From the NCBI GenBank assembly GCA_020248915.1, contig JADCGP010000039.1, positions 1 to 64,000 of the forward strand: a stretch of 64,000 nt of DNA, given 5' to 3'. The notes under the pieces were generated by a model. That model did not search any database and was not told the origin of the DNA. It saw only the letters and a program-made list of their open reading frames with translations. The DNA is from Rubrivivax sp. (GTDB lineage Bacteria > Pseudomonadota > Gammaproteobacteria > Burkholderiales > Burkholderiaceae_C). The translations under genes were made by a program, and so were the position numbers. Below, one piece after another: positions 26,711 through 37,067 of this stretch (position 1 is the first letter of the stretch; each line of letters opens with the position of its first letter).

Positions 26711-27603
26711 GCGGCCTTCCCGCCACGGCGGCGCCCCGGCGCTTTCGCGTCGGCGCCTATGCCATCGAGGTCGGGCAGGCTCCGGCCGACGTGCTGCGCA
26801 GCATCGACCACCTGTACGGCCGCTACCCGCGCGTGGCGCCGGGCGAGTTCGTCGACTTCTCGGTGGGCGTGCGGCGCCGCCGGCTGCCGCGTCCCTGGGT
26901 GCCGCAGTCGGTGTTCGTCGTGGAGGGCGAGGAGCCGTTCAATCCGCTGCCCGGCAACCAGGGCTTCCCGCTGCTCGAGTGGGGGCTGAACTGGTGCATC
27001 TACGGGCTGTGCCATCAGCACCTGACGATCCATGCGGCGGTGCTGGAGCGCGGCGGCCGCGCCATCGTCATCCCGGCGCCTTCGGGCTCGGGCAAGAGCA
27101 CGCTGTGCGCCGGGCTGCTGTTCCGCGGCTGGCGGCTGCTGTCCGACGAGTTCGCGCTGGTGTGCCCGCGCAGCGGCGAGCTGATCCCGAACCCGCGGCC
27201 GGTGAGCCTGAAGAACGAGTCGATCGAGGTGGTGCGGCGCTTCGCCCCCGAGGCGGAGTTCGGCTCGCTGGTGCGCGACACCGTGAAGGGCGTGGTCGGC
27301 CACTTCCGCGTGCCCGACGAGGCGCTGCAGCGGGCGCGGGAGCGCGCGGCCCCGGGCTGGATCGTCGTGCCGCGCTTCACGCCCGGCCAACCGCCGACGC
27401 TGCGGCGCATGGACCGCGCGCTCGCCTTCATGCGGCTGGTGGAAAATGCCTTTGACTACGCCGTGTTCGGCCGCCAGGGCTTCGAGATGCTCGGCGCGCT
27501 GGTCGATCGCAGCCAATGCTTCACCTTCGAGTACGGCGACCTGGGCGCCGCCACCGAGTTGTTCGACCGCCTGTCGCGCGGCGACCCCGACGTCTGCGGC
27601 TGA
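26707..27603 (+). CDS. HprK-related kinase A
   Basis: A 298-residue protein similar to HPr serine kinase/phosphorylase. The P-loop APSGSGKST lies at residues 124-132, after HLTIHAAVLE, and LLSDEFALV at 144-152 supplies the acidic residue, as in HprK and in lasso peptide kinases. It matches the HprK-related kinase A family (TIGR04352) found in exosortase loci. No HPr/PTS gene is nearby, so HPr is unlikely to be the substrate. Start GTG 26707 overlaps the PqqD stop. It probably phosphorylates a protein or small molecule presented by the PqqD-like partner; this is inference. Confidence 0.9.
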   Translation: MSGLPATAAPRRFRVGAYAIEVGQAPADVLRSIDHLYGRYPRVAPGEFVDFSVGVRRRRLPRPWVPQSVFVVEGEEPFNPLPGNQGFPLLEWGLNWCIYGLCHQHLTIHAAVLERGGRAIVIPAPSGSGKSTLCAGLLFRGWRLLSDEFALVCPRSGELIPNPRPVSLKNESIEVVRRFAPEAEFGSLVRDTVKGVVGHFRVPDEALQRARERAAPGWIVVPRFTPGQPPTLRRMDRALAFMRLVENAFDYAVFGRQGFEMLGALVDRSQCFTFEYGDLGAATELFDRLSRGDPDVCG

Positions 27604-27619
27604 CGGGCGGCGGGGTGCG

Positions 27620-28891
27620 GTGCGCCCCGCGGTGAACGGCCACCCGGCCGACCTGGTGCAGGCGGCCCTGGCCGGGGGGCCCGCGGCCCTGCCGCGCGAC
27701 GCGGCAGGCTGGTCGCTGCTGGTGGCGCAGGCCCGCACCGCCGGCCTGCTGGCCCGCGTGGCGACGCTTGCCGGCGCCACCCTCGAAGAGGACGTGGCGA
27801 CGCTTGTCGGCGCCACCCTCGAAGAGGGCGTGGCGACGCTTGTCGGCGCCACCCTCGAAGAGGGCGTGGCGACGCTTGTCGGCGCCACCCTCGAAGAGGG
27901 CGTGGCGACGCTTGTCGGCGCCACGCCCTCCCCCTCCGCCCCCTGGCCCGCCGCCGCGGCGGGCCACCTCGAGTCGGCGCTGCGCGTGGTGCGGGCGCAG
28001 CGTGCGGAGGTGGAGCGCGAACTTGGCCACCTGCGGCAGGCGCTCGCGCCGCTGGGCGCGCCGGTGGTGCTGCTCAAGGGTGCGGCCTACGTCGCTGCAG
28101 GGCTGCCGCCGGCGCGGGCCCGGGTGTTCTCGGACATCGACCTGCTGGTGCCGCAGGAGCGCCTGGGCGACGCCGAGCAGCTGCTCGGGCTGGCCGGCTG
28201 GCGCAGCACCCACCTCGACGCCTACGACCAGCGCTACTACCGCGAGTGGATGCACGAGCTGCCGCCGATGGAGCACGCGCAGCGCGGCACCACGCTCGAC
28301 GTGCATCACGCGATCCTGCCGCGCACGTCGCGCCTGGGCTCGCCCGGGGCGGCGCTGTTCGAGGCGGCAGTGCCGCTGCCGGCGCATCCCGGCCTGAGCG
28401 TGCTCGGGCCCGAGGACATGGTGCTGCACGCGATGACGCACCTGTTCGTCAACGACGACGTGTCGCACGCGCTGCGCGACCTGTCCGACCTCGACCTCCT
28501 GCTGCGGCATTTCGGGGCCCGCCCGGGCTTCTGGGACGCCCTGCCCGGCCGCGCGGCACGGCTCGGCCTGCAGCGGCCGCTGCACTTCGGGCTGCGGCAC
28601 TGCGCAGCCCTGCTGGGCACGCCGGCGCCGGCGCCGGCCGCGGCGGCGGCAGCTGCGTTCGGGCCGGCACCGCCGGTGGCCGCGGCGGCCGACTGGATGT
28701 GGCGCCGGGCGCTGCGCCCGCAGCACCCGTCCACGCGCCTGGGCGGCCAGGGCCTGGCGCTCGCAGCGCTGTACCTGCGCGGGCACTGGCTGCGCATGCC
28801 GCTGCCGCTGCTGCTGCGGCACCTGACCGTCAAGTCGCTCAAGCGGCTGGGCGAAGCACGCGGCGACGACGCCCAGGGGGGCCGGGGCTGA
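27620..28891 (+). CDS. Nucleotidyltransferase family protein (NTP_transf_5), with internal 12-residue repeats
   Basis: About 423 residues. The nucleotidyltransferase core is APVVLLKGAAYVAAGL followed by RVFSDIDLLVPQERL near residues 150-180, with the paired Asp residues expected for metal binding; later HELPPMEH and LDVHHAIL fit the family that accompanies HprK-related kinase A and some lasso peptide clusters. Between residues 47 and 102 there are 4.7 copies of a 12-residue unit VATLVGATLEEG encoded by 36-bp tandem repeats, in a helical region before the catalytic domain. No ATG exists near the start; GTG 27620 is chosen (17 bp after the kinase stop), GTG 27632 is the alternative. An Ala/Pro-rich loop lies near residue 335. 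Confidence 0.85.
   Translation: MRPAVNGHPADLVQAALAGGPAALPRDAAGWSLLVAQARTAGLLARVATLAGATLEEDVATLVGATLEEGVATLVGATLEEGVATLVGATLEEGVATLVGATPSPSAPWPAAAAGHLESALRVVRAQRAEVERELGHLRQALAPLGAPVVLLKGAAYVAAGLPPARARVFSDIDLLVPQERLGDAEQLLGLAGWRSTHLDAYDQRYYREWMHELPPMEHAQRGTTLDVHHAILPRTSRLGSPGAALFEAAVPLPAHPGLSVLGPEDMVLHAMTHLFVNDDVSHALRDLSDLDLLLRHFGARPGFWDALPGRAARLGLQRPLHFGLRHCAALLGTPAPAPAAAAAAAFGPAPPVAAAADWMWRRALRPQHPSTRLGGQGLALAALYLRGHWLRMPLPLLLRHLTVKSLKRLGEARGDDAQGGRG
27758..27925 (+). repeat. 36-bp tandem repeat (about 4.7 copies) inside the nucleotidyltransferase gene
   Basis: Units begin GTGGCGACGCTTGTCGGC at 27758, 27794, 27830, 27866 and 27902 (partial). Units 2-4 are identical at DNA level; unit 1 differs at two or three positions. 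Each unit contains an inverted repeat (GCCACCCTC-GAA-GAGGGCGTGGC) that would form a hairpin. The near-perfect identity suggests recent expansion; changes in copy number keep the reading frame. Confidence 0.95.
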
Positions 28892-29172
28892 GCCCCGCCG
28901 CACCCCGCCGGGCCGGCGCTGCCGCCCCGGCCGCGGCCGCTGACGGGTCCGGCCGGCGTGACAAAGGCCCCTCGGGCATGCCGGGTGCTGCACCGGCCCC
29001 CTCAAGGCGGGGGTTGCGACCCCATGCAACCCCTCCCTACAGTGCCCTTGGACCCTGCGGACAGGGACGCGCACCGGCCAGGCCCGGCCGCCCCGCCCCG
29101 CCGCCGGAACCCCGCCCGCATCGGGCGTCGCCGGCTGAGCCGGCCGCGCGTCGAGGCTTCACCTGCGAAGCG
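28892..29172 (+). other. Intergenic region before the initiating sugar transferase
   Basis: 281 bp without a credible gene. It is GC-rich with several short palindromes (for example CCGGCC/GGCCGG stretches) and a less GC-rich patch near 29020-29045 (GTTGCGACCCCATGCAACC). I see no clear promoter or terminator, although one of each could be expected between the nucleotidyltransferase and the sugar transferase. Confidence 0.4.
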
Positions 29173-30555
29173 ATGGTCCGCATCTTCCGCCACTACGTGC
29201 ACCGCGCCTCGTTGAGCAGCATGCTGTTCGACGTGGCCCTGATGATCCTGCTCGCGCTGGGGGCCGTCACGCTCCAGGTGGGCAGCCTCGACCTCGCCGT
29301 GCCGCTGGCCAGCGGGCCGGTGGCCTCCTACGCCGCCTGCATGATGCTGATCGGCAGCGCGGCCGGCCTGTACGACCCGGCGTCCGGGGCACCGCTCGGG
29401 CGCTCGGTGGCGCGGGTGCTGGCGGTGCTGTGCGTGGCGCTGCCGCTGGCGTGGCTGGTGTTCGGCCTGCTGCCAGCGGGCGTGGCCAGCCCCGGGGCCG
29501 TGCAGTTCACGGTGATGAGCGGCGTGGCCGCGCTCGTCACGCGCCGCGTGTACGTGTCGCACCGTGGCGCGGCCGCCGGCCGCCGCGCGCGGGTGCTGGT
29601 GTTCGGCACCGGCGCGGCGGCGCAGGCGGTGGGCTCCACGCTGCGCTCGGCCGACCCGTCGGCGCACATCATCGGCTACGTGCCAGGCCCCAACGAGTCG
29701 GAGCCCATGGTGGCCGCCGACGAGATCGTCGCGCTGCGCGGCACGCTCACCGAGACCGCGGGCAGGCTCGGCGTCGACGAGATCGTGGTCGCGCTCACCG
29801 AGCGCCGTGCCGGCAGCATGCCGCTGCGCGAGCTGCTCGACTGCAAGCTGGCCGGCATCCGCGTCTGGGACCTGAACAGCCACTTCGAGAAGACACTCGG
29901 CCAGATCCGCATCGACTACCTGAATGCAAGCTGGCTGATCTTCGGCGACGGCTTCAACCAGGGCGCCCTGCGCACCTTCGTCAAGCGCGCGTTCGACCTG
30001 CTCTCGGCGGGCGCCCTGCTGGTGCTGACCGCGCCGCTGATGCTGATCACTGCGCTGCTGATCCGGCTGGACAGCCGCGGCCCGGTGTTCTACCGCCAGG
30101 AGCGCGTGGGCCTGAACGGCCGCACGTTCGAGGTGACCAAGTTCCGCAGCATGCGCACCGACGCCGAGTGCGACGGCAAGCCGCGCTGGGCGAGCGCCAA
30201 CGACGACCGCGTCACGCGCGTGGGCGCGGTGATCCGCCGGTTGCGCATCGACGAGCTGCCGCAGCTGTTCAACGTGCTGCGCGGCGAGATGAGTCTGGTC
30301 GGGCCGCGCCCCGAGCGACCCTACTTCGTCGATCAGCTGACGCAGCAGATCCCGTTCTACGCCGTGCGCCACAGCGTCAAGCCGGGCGTCACGGGCTGGG
30401 CGCAGGTGCGCTACGCCTACGGCGCCACGGTCGAGGACTCGCAGCAGAAGCTGCAGTACGACCTGTACTACGTGAAGAACCACACCCTGTTCCTGGACCT
30501 GCTGGTCCTGTTCGAGACGGTGGGGGTGGTCCTGACCGGCAAGGGCGCACGCTGA
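29173..30555 (+). CDS. epsB: Initiating sugar-phosphate transferase, PEP-CTERM/EpsB_2 type (polyprenyl phosphate hexose-1-P transferase)
   Basis: A 460-residue polyprenyl glycosylphosphotransferase that starts the EPS repeat unit by moving a sugar-1-phosphate to undecaprenyl phosphate. Four N-terminal membrane helices (about residues 18-130), a CoA-binding-like Rossmann segment (RARVLVFGTGAAAQAVG) and the C-terminal catalytic domain are visible. That domain has helix AFDLLSAGALLVLTAPLML, then FYRQERVGLNGRTFEVTKFRSM, RRLRIDELPQLFNVLRGEMS and VGPRPERP. It matches the exosortase A-associated subfamily (TIGR03013). ATG 29173 was selected because MVRIFRHYVHRASL is the usual N-terminus; the track ORF merges with upstream sequence. 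It is placed away from the main EPS operon, on the forward strand. Confidence 0.94.
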   Translation: MVRIFRHYVHRASLSSMLFDVALMILLALGAVTLQVGSLDLAVPLASGPVASYAACMMLIGSAAGLYDPASGAPLGRSVARVLAVLCVALPLAWLVFGLLPAGVASPGAVQFTVMSGVAALVTRRVYVSHRGAAAGRRARVLVFGTGAAAQAVGSTLRSADPSAHIIGYVPGPNESEPMVAADEIVALRGTLTETAGRLGVDEIVVALTERRAGSMPLRELLDCKLAGIRVWDLNSHFEKTLGQIRIDYLNASWLIFGDGFNQGALRTFVKRAFDLLSAGALLVLTAPLMLITALLIRLDSRGPVFYRQERVGLNGRTFEVTKFRSMRTDAECDGKPRWASANDDRVTRVGAVIRRLRIDELPQLFNVLRGEMSLVGPRPERPYFVDQLTQQIPFYAVRHSVKPGVTGWAQVRYAYGATVEDSQQKLQYDLYYVKNHTLFLDLLVLFETVGVVLTGKGAR

Positions 30556-30714
30556 GCGTGGCGGTCCCGGCGGCGGCCGCCGGCGATCGGGTTACGCTCC
30601 GGGGTTCGCGGTGGCCGCCGCTGGCAGCCCGCCGGGCGGCCGCGAGGCACCCGCCGCACCCGCCCCGGCGTCCGCCGCGGCGTACCGCAACCCCTGACAG
30701 GCCCCGAGTCCGCC

Positions 30715-32843
30715 ATGAGCACCGCCGTCTACGGCCTGGCGACGCTGGTTCACCTGCTGTTCGCCTGGTACCTGTGGCGGGCGCGCCGCAGCGGCGTGCC
30801 GGCGCCCCGGCCGGCCGGGCCCGGCGATACGGAGGCGCCGGCGGGCGCGGCGGCCGCCCCAGGCGAACTGCTGTTCCGCGGCGCCGTGCTGGCCACGGCG
30901 CTGTGGTGCGGGCTAGAGGCCGCCCGCGAGCTGACCACCGACCTCGCGTGGCTGGTGACGGCCGAGCTCGCCGACTGGCTGCGCTACGCCTCGTGGCTGC
31001 TGCTGCTGCTGGTGCTCAACGGCAGCGCGCGGCGCGGCGCGCCCGGGCCGGGCATCCGCTGGGGCGTCGGCCTGGTGCTGGCTGCAGCGCTGGCGCCGAT
31101 CGTGCTGCGCGCCGCGCTGGGCCACGTCGAGACGCCACCCGGGCAGCCGCAGCTGGTGGCGCAGCTGGCGCTGCCGCTGTTCGGGCTGTTCCTGGTGGAG
31201 CGGATGTTCCGCAGCCTGGGCGACGACTCGCGCTGGCACGCCAAGCCGATGTGCCTGGGGCTGGCGATCGTGTTCGCCTACGACGTGTTCCGGGTCTCGG
31301 AGGCGCTGATGTTCGGGGCCTGGGACGCCGACACGCGGGTGGCCCGCGGCGCGGTGCACATGCTTGCGGTGCCGGTGCTGCTGGCCGGCGCACGGCGCCG
31401 GCGCGACTGGATCCAGCGGCTGCAGGTCTCGCGGGCAGCCGCCTTCCACTCGGTGACGATGGTGCTGGCAGGGGCCTACCTGCTGCTGCTGTCGGCCTTC
31501 GGCTACTACGTGCGCTACGCCGGAGGCAGCTGGGGCCGCGCGCTGCAGATCAGCCTGGTGTGCGCGGCGCTGGCGCTGTTCGCGGCCGTGGTGCTGTCGG
31601 GCTCGCTTCGCTCGCGGCTGCGGGTCTTCGTCGGCAAGCACTTCTTCAGTTACCGCTACGACTACCGCGAGGAGTGGCTGCGCTTCACCGCGATGCTGTC
31701 GGCCGGCGGCGCCCCGCCCGAGGTGGCGCAGCGCGTGGTCCGGGGGCTGGCGAGCATGGTGGAGTGCCCGGGCGGGGCGCTGTGGCTGCGCTCGGAGGCG
31801 GGCGCGCCCTACACGCAGGTGGCGCGCTGGAACGCGGGGCGCACCGAAGAGGCCGAGCCCCCCGCGTCGGCCTTCTGCCGCTTCCTGCACGAGCGCGGCT
31901 GGGTGGTCGACCTCGACGAGTTCCGCAGCTCGCCGGCCCGCTACGACGGACTGGCGCTGCCGCACTGGCTGCTGGCCTCCTCCAACGCCTGGTTGGTGGT
32001 GCCGCTGCAGGCGGCCGACGAGCTGCTGGGCTTCGTCGTGCTGGCACGGCCGCGCACGCCGATCGACCTGAACTGGGAGGTGCTGGACCTGCTGAAGACG
32101 GCCAGCCGCCAGGCGGCCGGCCACCTGGCGCAGATGCAGGCCACCGAGGCGCTGCTGGAGGCCCGCAAGTTCGACGCCTTCAACCGCATGTCGGCCTTCG
32201 TGGTGCACGACCTGAAGAACATCGTCACCCAGCTGTCGCTGATGCTGAAGAACGCGGAACGTCTGCACGACAACCCCGAGTTTCAGCGCGACATGCTGTT
32301 GACCGTGGAGAGCTCGCTGGACAAGATGAGGCGGCTGATGCTGCAGCTGCGCGAAGGCGCGCCGCCGCCCGGTGGCGCGCGGGGCGTCGAGCTCGAGCCC
32401 CTGGTGCAGCGCCTGCAGGCGCTGGCGCGCAGCCAGGGGCGCGCGCTCGAGACGCCGGCGCTGGAGCGGCTGGCCACCCGCGGCCACGAGGACCGGCTCG
32501 AGCGCGTGCTGGGCCACCTGGTGCAGAACGCGCTCGACGCGACGCCCGCTTCGGGCCGGGTGTGGGTGAAGGTGCAGCGCGCGGGCGGCCAGGTCGGCAT
32601 CGAGATCGGGGACACGGGATCGGGGATGACGGAGGAGTTCGTGCAGACCAGGCTGTTCAAGCCCTTCAGCAGCACCAAGGGCAGCGGCATGGGCGTGGGC
32701 TCGTACGAGAGCGCGCAGTACGTGCGCGAGCTCGGCGGCTCGATCCAGGTGGCCAGCCGACCCGGCGAGGGCACGGTGCTGACCGTGACGCTGCCGCTGT
32801 TCGAGGCGCACGGGCGCGCCGAGCTGATGCGGGTGGACGCCGG

Positions 32844-32847
<4 letters not shown>
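30715..32847 (+). CDS. prsK: XrtA/PEP-CTERM system histidine kinase PrsK
   Basis: A 710-residue sensor kinase. The N-terminal third has about eight membrane helices, followed by a GAF-like domain (about residues 340-470), the phospho-acceptor helix FVVHDLKNIVTQL with His498, and an HATPase_c domain with NALDATPASG, GDTGSGM and FSSTKGSGMGVG. Domain order and H-box match the PEP-CTERM histidine kinase (TIGR02916). Its stimulus is unknown. It starts at ATG 30715, 159 bp after the sugar transferase, and ends in an ATGA overlap with prsR, as expected for a cognate pair. Confidence 0.95.
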
Positions 32848-34217
<1,370 letters not shown>

Positions 34218-34226
34218 CCACGAACA

Positions 34227-34250
34227 TCGCCGGCCCACCGGGACCGGCGA
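34227..34250 (+). terminator. Hairpin between prsR and prsT (attenuator-like)
   Basis: A perfect inverted repeat TCGCCGG-N10-CCGGCGA lies 9 bp after the prsR stop and 13 bp before prsT. It lacks a T-tract, so it is not a canonical terminator; it could partly terminate or stabilise mRNA ends and so set different levels of PrsR and PrsT. Confidence 0.35.
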
Positions 34251-34263
34251 GGGAGGCCAGGAC

Positions 34264-37053
34264 GTGAAGACCAGACACTGGGCCCACGGGCTCCTCGCGG
34301 CGACGGCGGCCGCCGCGCTGATCGGGCTCGGCGGCTGCGACGACCGCAGCCCGGCCGGGTACGTCGAGCGCGCCAAGGAGCACATCCAGAAGCGCGACCT
34401 GCCTGCGGCCACCGTGCTGCTGAAGGCGGCGCTGCAAGGCGGAGTGGACACGGCAGAGGTCCGCTTCCTGCTCGGCAGCACGCTGCTGGCCAGCGGCGAC
34501 GCCAGCAGCGCCGCCGTGGAATTGGACAAGGCGCTGCAGGGGGGCTACTCGAAGGACGCCGTCGTGCCCGAGCTGGTGCGCGCGCTGGTGCTGAGCGGCC
34601 AGGGCAAGCGCGCGGTGCACGAATTCGACGCGCTGACGTTGAAGGACCCGAAGGCCCAGGCGACACTGCGCCACCAGATGGCAGCCGCGTGGGCGCAGCT
34701 CGGCGACCGCGCGCGCACCGAGGCCGCGCTGGAAGCGGCGCTGCAGGCCGACCCGAACTTCGGCCCGGCGATCGCGCTGAAGTCGCGCATCGTGGCCGGC
34801 GGCGGCGACGTCGATCGGGCTCTGGGCATGCTCGAGGCGGTGCTGGCACGCGACCCGGGTCACGCCGAGACCTGGCACCTGAAGGGCGAGATGCTGTTCC
34901 GCGGCCGCAACGACGTGGCCGGCGCGGAGAAGGCGTTCCGCCAGGCGCTGGCGGTCGACCCGGGCTACTCCGGCGCATGGGCGTCGCTGTTCCGCATGCC
35001 GTTCGCGCGCGGCGACCTGCAGGCGGCGTCGGCGGTGCTGGCCGAGATGCGACGCTCGATGCCGGAGCACCCGCGCACGCTGCTGATGGAAGGGCAGCTC
35101 GCGCTGGCCAAGAACGACTTCAAGACGGCGCGCGACCGCTCCCTGACGCTGCTGAAGGTCGGCTCGGGCAACACGAGCGTGCTGATGCTGGCGGGCATGG
35201 TGGAAGCCCGCGCCGGCTCGCCCACCATCGCGCTGACTCGGTTCGGCCGGGTCATCCACCTCGAGCCCGAGAACGCCATGGCCCGGCGCGAGATGGCGCG
35301 CGTGCACCTGCGGCTGGGGCAGGCGGCCAAGGCCCTGGCGGTGGTGGAGCCGATCGCCGGCGAGGGTTCGCGCGACGCCGAGGCGGTGGCGCTGGCGGGC
35401 CTGGCGTCGGCCCAGCTCGGCAAGGCTGGCGAGGCCGAGGCGCGTCTGGCCACCGCGGCGAGCCTGGAGCCCGACAACGCCCGGCTCGGCACGATGCTGG
35501 CTTCGCTGCGCGCCGACCGCGGGGACGACAGCGCGTGGGAGGAGCTGGCGCGCCTGACCAAGGGCGCCGACGCGAACAACGCCTCGATGGCGCAGGTGGC
35601 CGGCCACCTGCGCCGCGGCCGGCTCGACGAGGCGCAGGCGGCGGCCGATGCCTGGGCCGCGCGCATGCCCGGCGACGCGCTGGCGCACGAGACGCGCGGG
35701 CGCATCCAGTTCCTGCGCCGTCAGCTCGCGCCGGCGCGGGCATCCTTCGAGAAGGCCCTCGCGATCGACCCCGCGATGCTGGCCGCCACGCTCGGACTGG
35801 CGGCGGTGGACGTTGCCGAACGCAAGCCCGAACGGGCCAGGGAACGCGTGCTCGAGGCCACCCGCAGCCAGCCCGACAACGACCAGGCGCGACTCGCGCT
35901 CGCGCGGCTGCTCGAGCAGAGCGGCGAGACCCCGGAGCAGGTGCGCGCCGCCTACCGCGACGCGATCGACGCGGCACCGCAGCAGGCCGCGCCGCGCCTG
36001 GGCCTGATCGAGTTCCTGATCGGCAAGAAGCGCTACGGCGAGGCGCAGGAGGTGGCGCAGGCCGCGACGGCTGCGATCCCCGACGACCTGAACCTGCTCG
36101 ATGCCCTTGGCCGCGCCCAGGCTCTGCAGGGCGACGCGCAGCAGGCGCTGAGCACCTTCCGCAAGGTGGCCAACATCGATCCCAACCGGCCGGTCGCCCA
36201 CATGCGCCTGGCCACCCTGATGCGCGCGCAGGGCAACCGCAGCGCGGCGCTCGGCCACCTGCGGCGCGCGGTGGAGGCCGACCCCGACTACGCCGAGGCG
36301 CGCGTCGCGCTGGCAGCCATGCTGACCGCCGAGGGACGCACCAACGAGGCGCTGGCGATGGCGCGCGAGCTGCAGCGCCGCGCGAGCCGCTCGCCCGGTG
36401 GCTTCCTGCTGGAAGCGGAGGTGCACGGGCACGCCAAGAACCCCAGGGCCGCGCTGGCCGCGCTGCGCGCCGGCACCGTGCAGCAGCCCGACAGTGCGCT
36501 GCTTCACCTCGTGCTGTTCCGTGCGCTCAGCGCCAGCGGCGACCACGGGCAGGCGCTGGCCGTGGCGGAGGACTGGAACAGGCGCCACCCGGCCGACGCC
36601 GCGATGTCGGCCGCGGTCGGCGATGCGGCCATGGCCCGCGGCGACCACGCGCTGGCCGAGCGCCACTACCGGGCTTCGCTCGACAAGGTGCCCGACCAGC
36701 TGACAGCGCTGAACAACCTGGCCTGGATCGTCGCGTCCAGCGGCAGGCCGGGGGCGCTGCCGCTGGCGCAGCGCGCCGTCGAGCTGTCGCCGAACCGGCC
36801 CGACGTGCTGGACACGCTGGCGCTGGCCCAGGCCGCCGAGCGCGACTTCGCCGGTGCGCTGAAGACCCAGCGCAAGGCCGTCGAGCTGGCGCCGGGAGAC
36901 CCGCTGTTACGGCTGGGGCTGGCCCGCATCGCGATCCAGGCCGGCGACGTGGCCCTGGCGCGCACCGAACTCGAGCGGCTGTCCCGCCTGGGCAGCCGCT
37001 TCAAGGAACAGGCCGAGGCGCAGCGGCTGCTGAAGGGCCTGCCGCCCGCCTGA
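34264..37053 (+). CDS. prsT: XrtA/PEP-CTERM system TPR-repeat lipoprotein PrsT
   Basis: A 929-residue lipoprotein made almost entirely of tetratricopeptide-like helix pairs. The lipobox LIGLGGC puts the lipidated Cys at residue 25. Repeats such as FRQALAVDPGYSGAW, FEKALAIDPAMLAA and HLRRAVEADPDYAEA are spaced by about 34 residues along the protein. Length and start (CDDRSPAGYVERAKEHIQKRDLPAA) match the PrsT family (TIGR02917), a partner of PrsK/PrsR of uncertain function. The start is GTG 34264, behind a GAGG-type Shine-Dalgarno. It is followed after 14 bp by a paralogue of almost equal length. Confidence 0.93.
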   Translation: MKTRHWAHGLLAATAAAALIGLGGCDDRSPAGYVERAKEHIQKRDLPAATVLLKAALQGGVDTAEVRFLLGSTLLASGDASSAAVELDKALQGGYSKDAVVPELVRALVLSGQGKRAVHEFDALTLKDPKAQATLRHQMAAAWAQLGDRARTEAALEAALQADPNFGPAIALKSRIVAGGGDVDRALGMLEAVLARDPGHAETWHLKGEMLFRGRNDVAGAEKAFRQALAVDPGYSGAWASLFRMPFARGDLQAASAVLAEMRRSMPEHPRTLLMEGQLALAKNDFKTARDRSLTLLKVGSGNTSVLMLAGMVEARAGSPTIALTRFGRVIHLEPENAMARREMARVHLRLGQAAKALAVVEPIAGEGSRDAEAVALAGLASAQLGKAGEAEARLATAASLEPDNARLGTMLASLRADRGDDSAWEELARLTKGADANNASMAQVAGHLRRGRLDEAQAAADAWAARMPGDALAHETRGRIQFLRRQLAPARASFEKALAIDPAMLAATLGLAAVDVAERKPERARERVLEATRSQPDNDQARLALARLLEQSGETPEQVRAAYRDAIDAAPQQAAPRLGLIEFLIGKKRYGEAQEVAQAATAAIPDDLNLLDALGRAQALQGDAQQALSTFRKVANIDPNRPVAHMRLATLMRAQGNRSAALGHLRRAVEADPDYAEARVALAAMLTAEGRTNEALAMARELQRRASRSPGGFLLEAEVHGHAKNPRAALAALRAGTVQQPDSALLHLVLFRALSASGDHGQALAVAEDWNRRHPADAAMSAAVGDAAMARGDHALAERHYRASLDKVPDQLTALNNLAWIVASSGRPGALPLAQRAVELSPNRPDVLDTLALAQAAERDFAGALKTQRKAVELAPGDPLLRLGLARIAIQAGDVALARTELERLSRLGSRFKEQAEAQRLLKGLPPA

Positions 37054-37067
37054 GGAGAAAGAGGTCC

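Noticed and set aside
27758-27925. Possible CRISPR array
   Set aside because: The repeats are directly contiguous without unique spacers and are in frame with a recognised protein; no cas genes are present.
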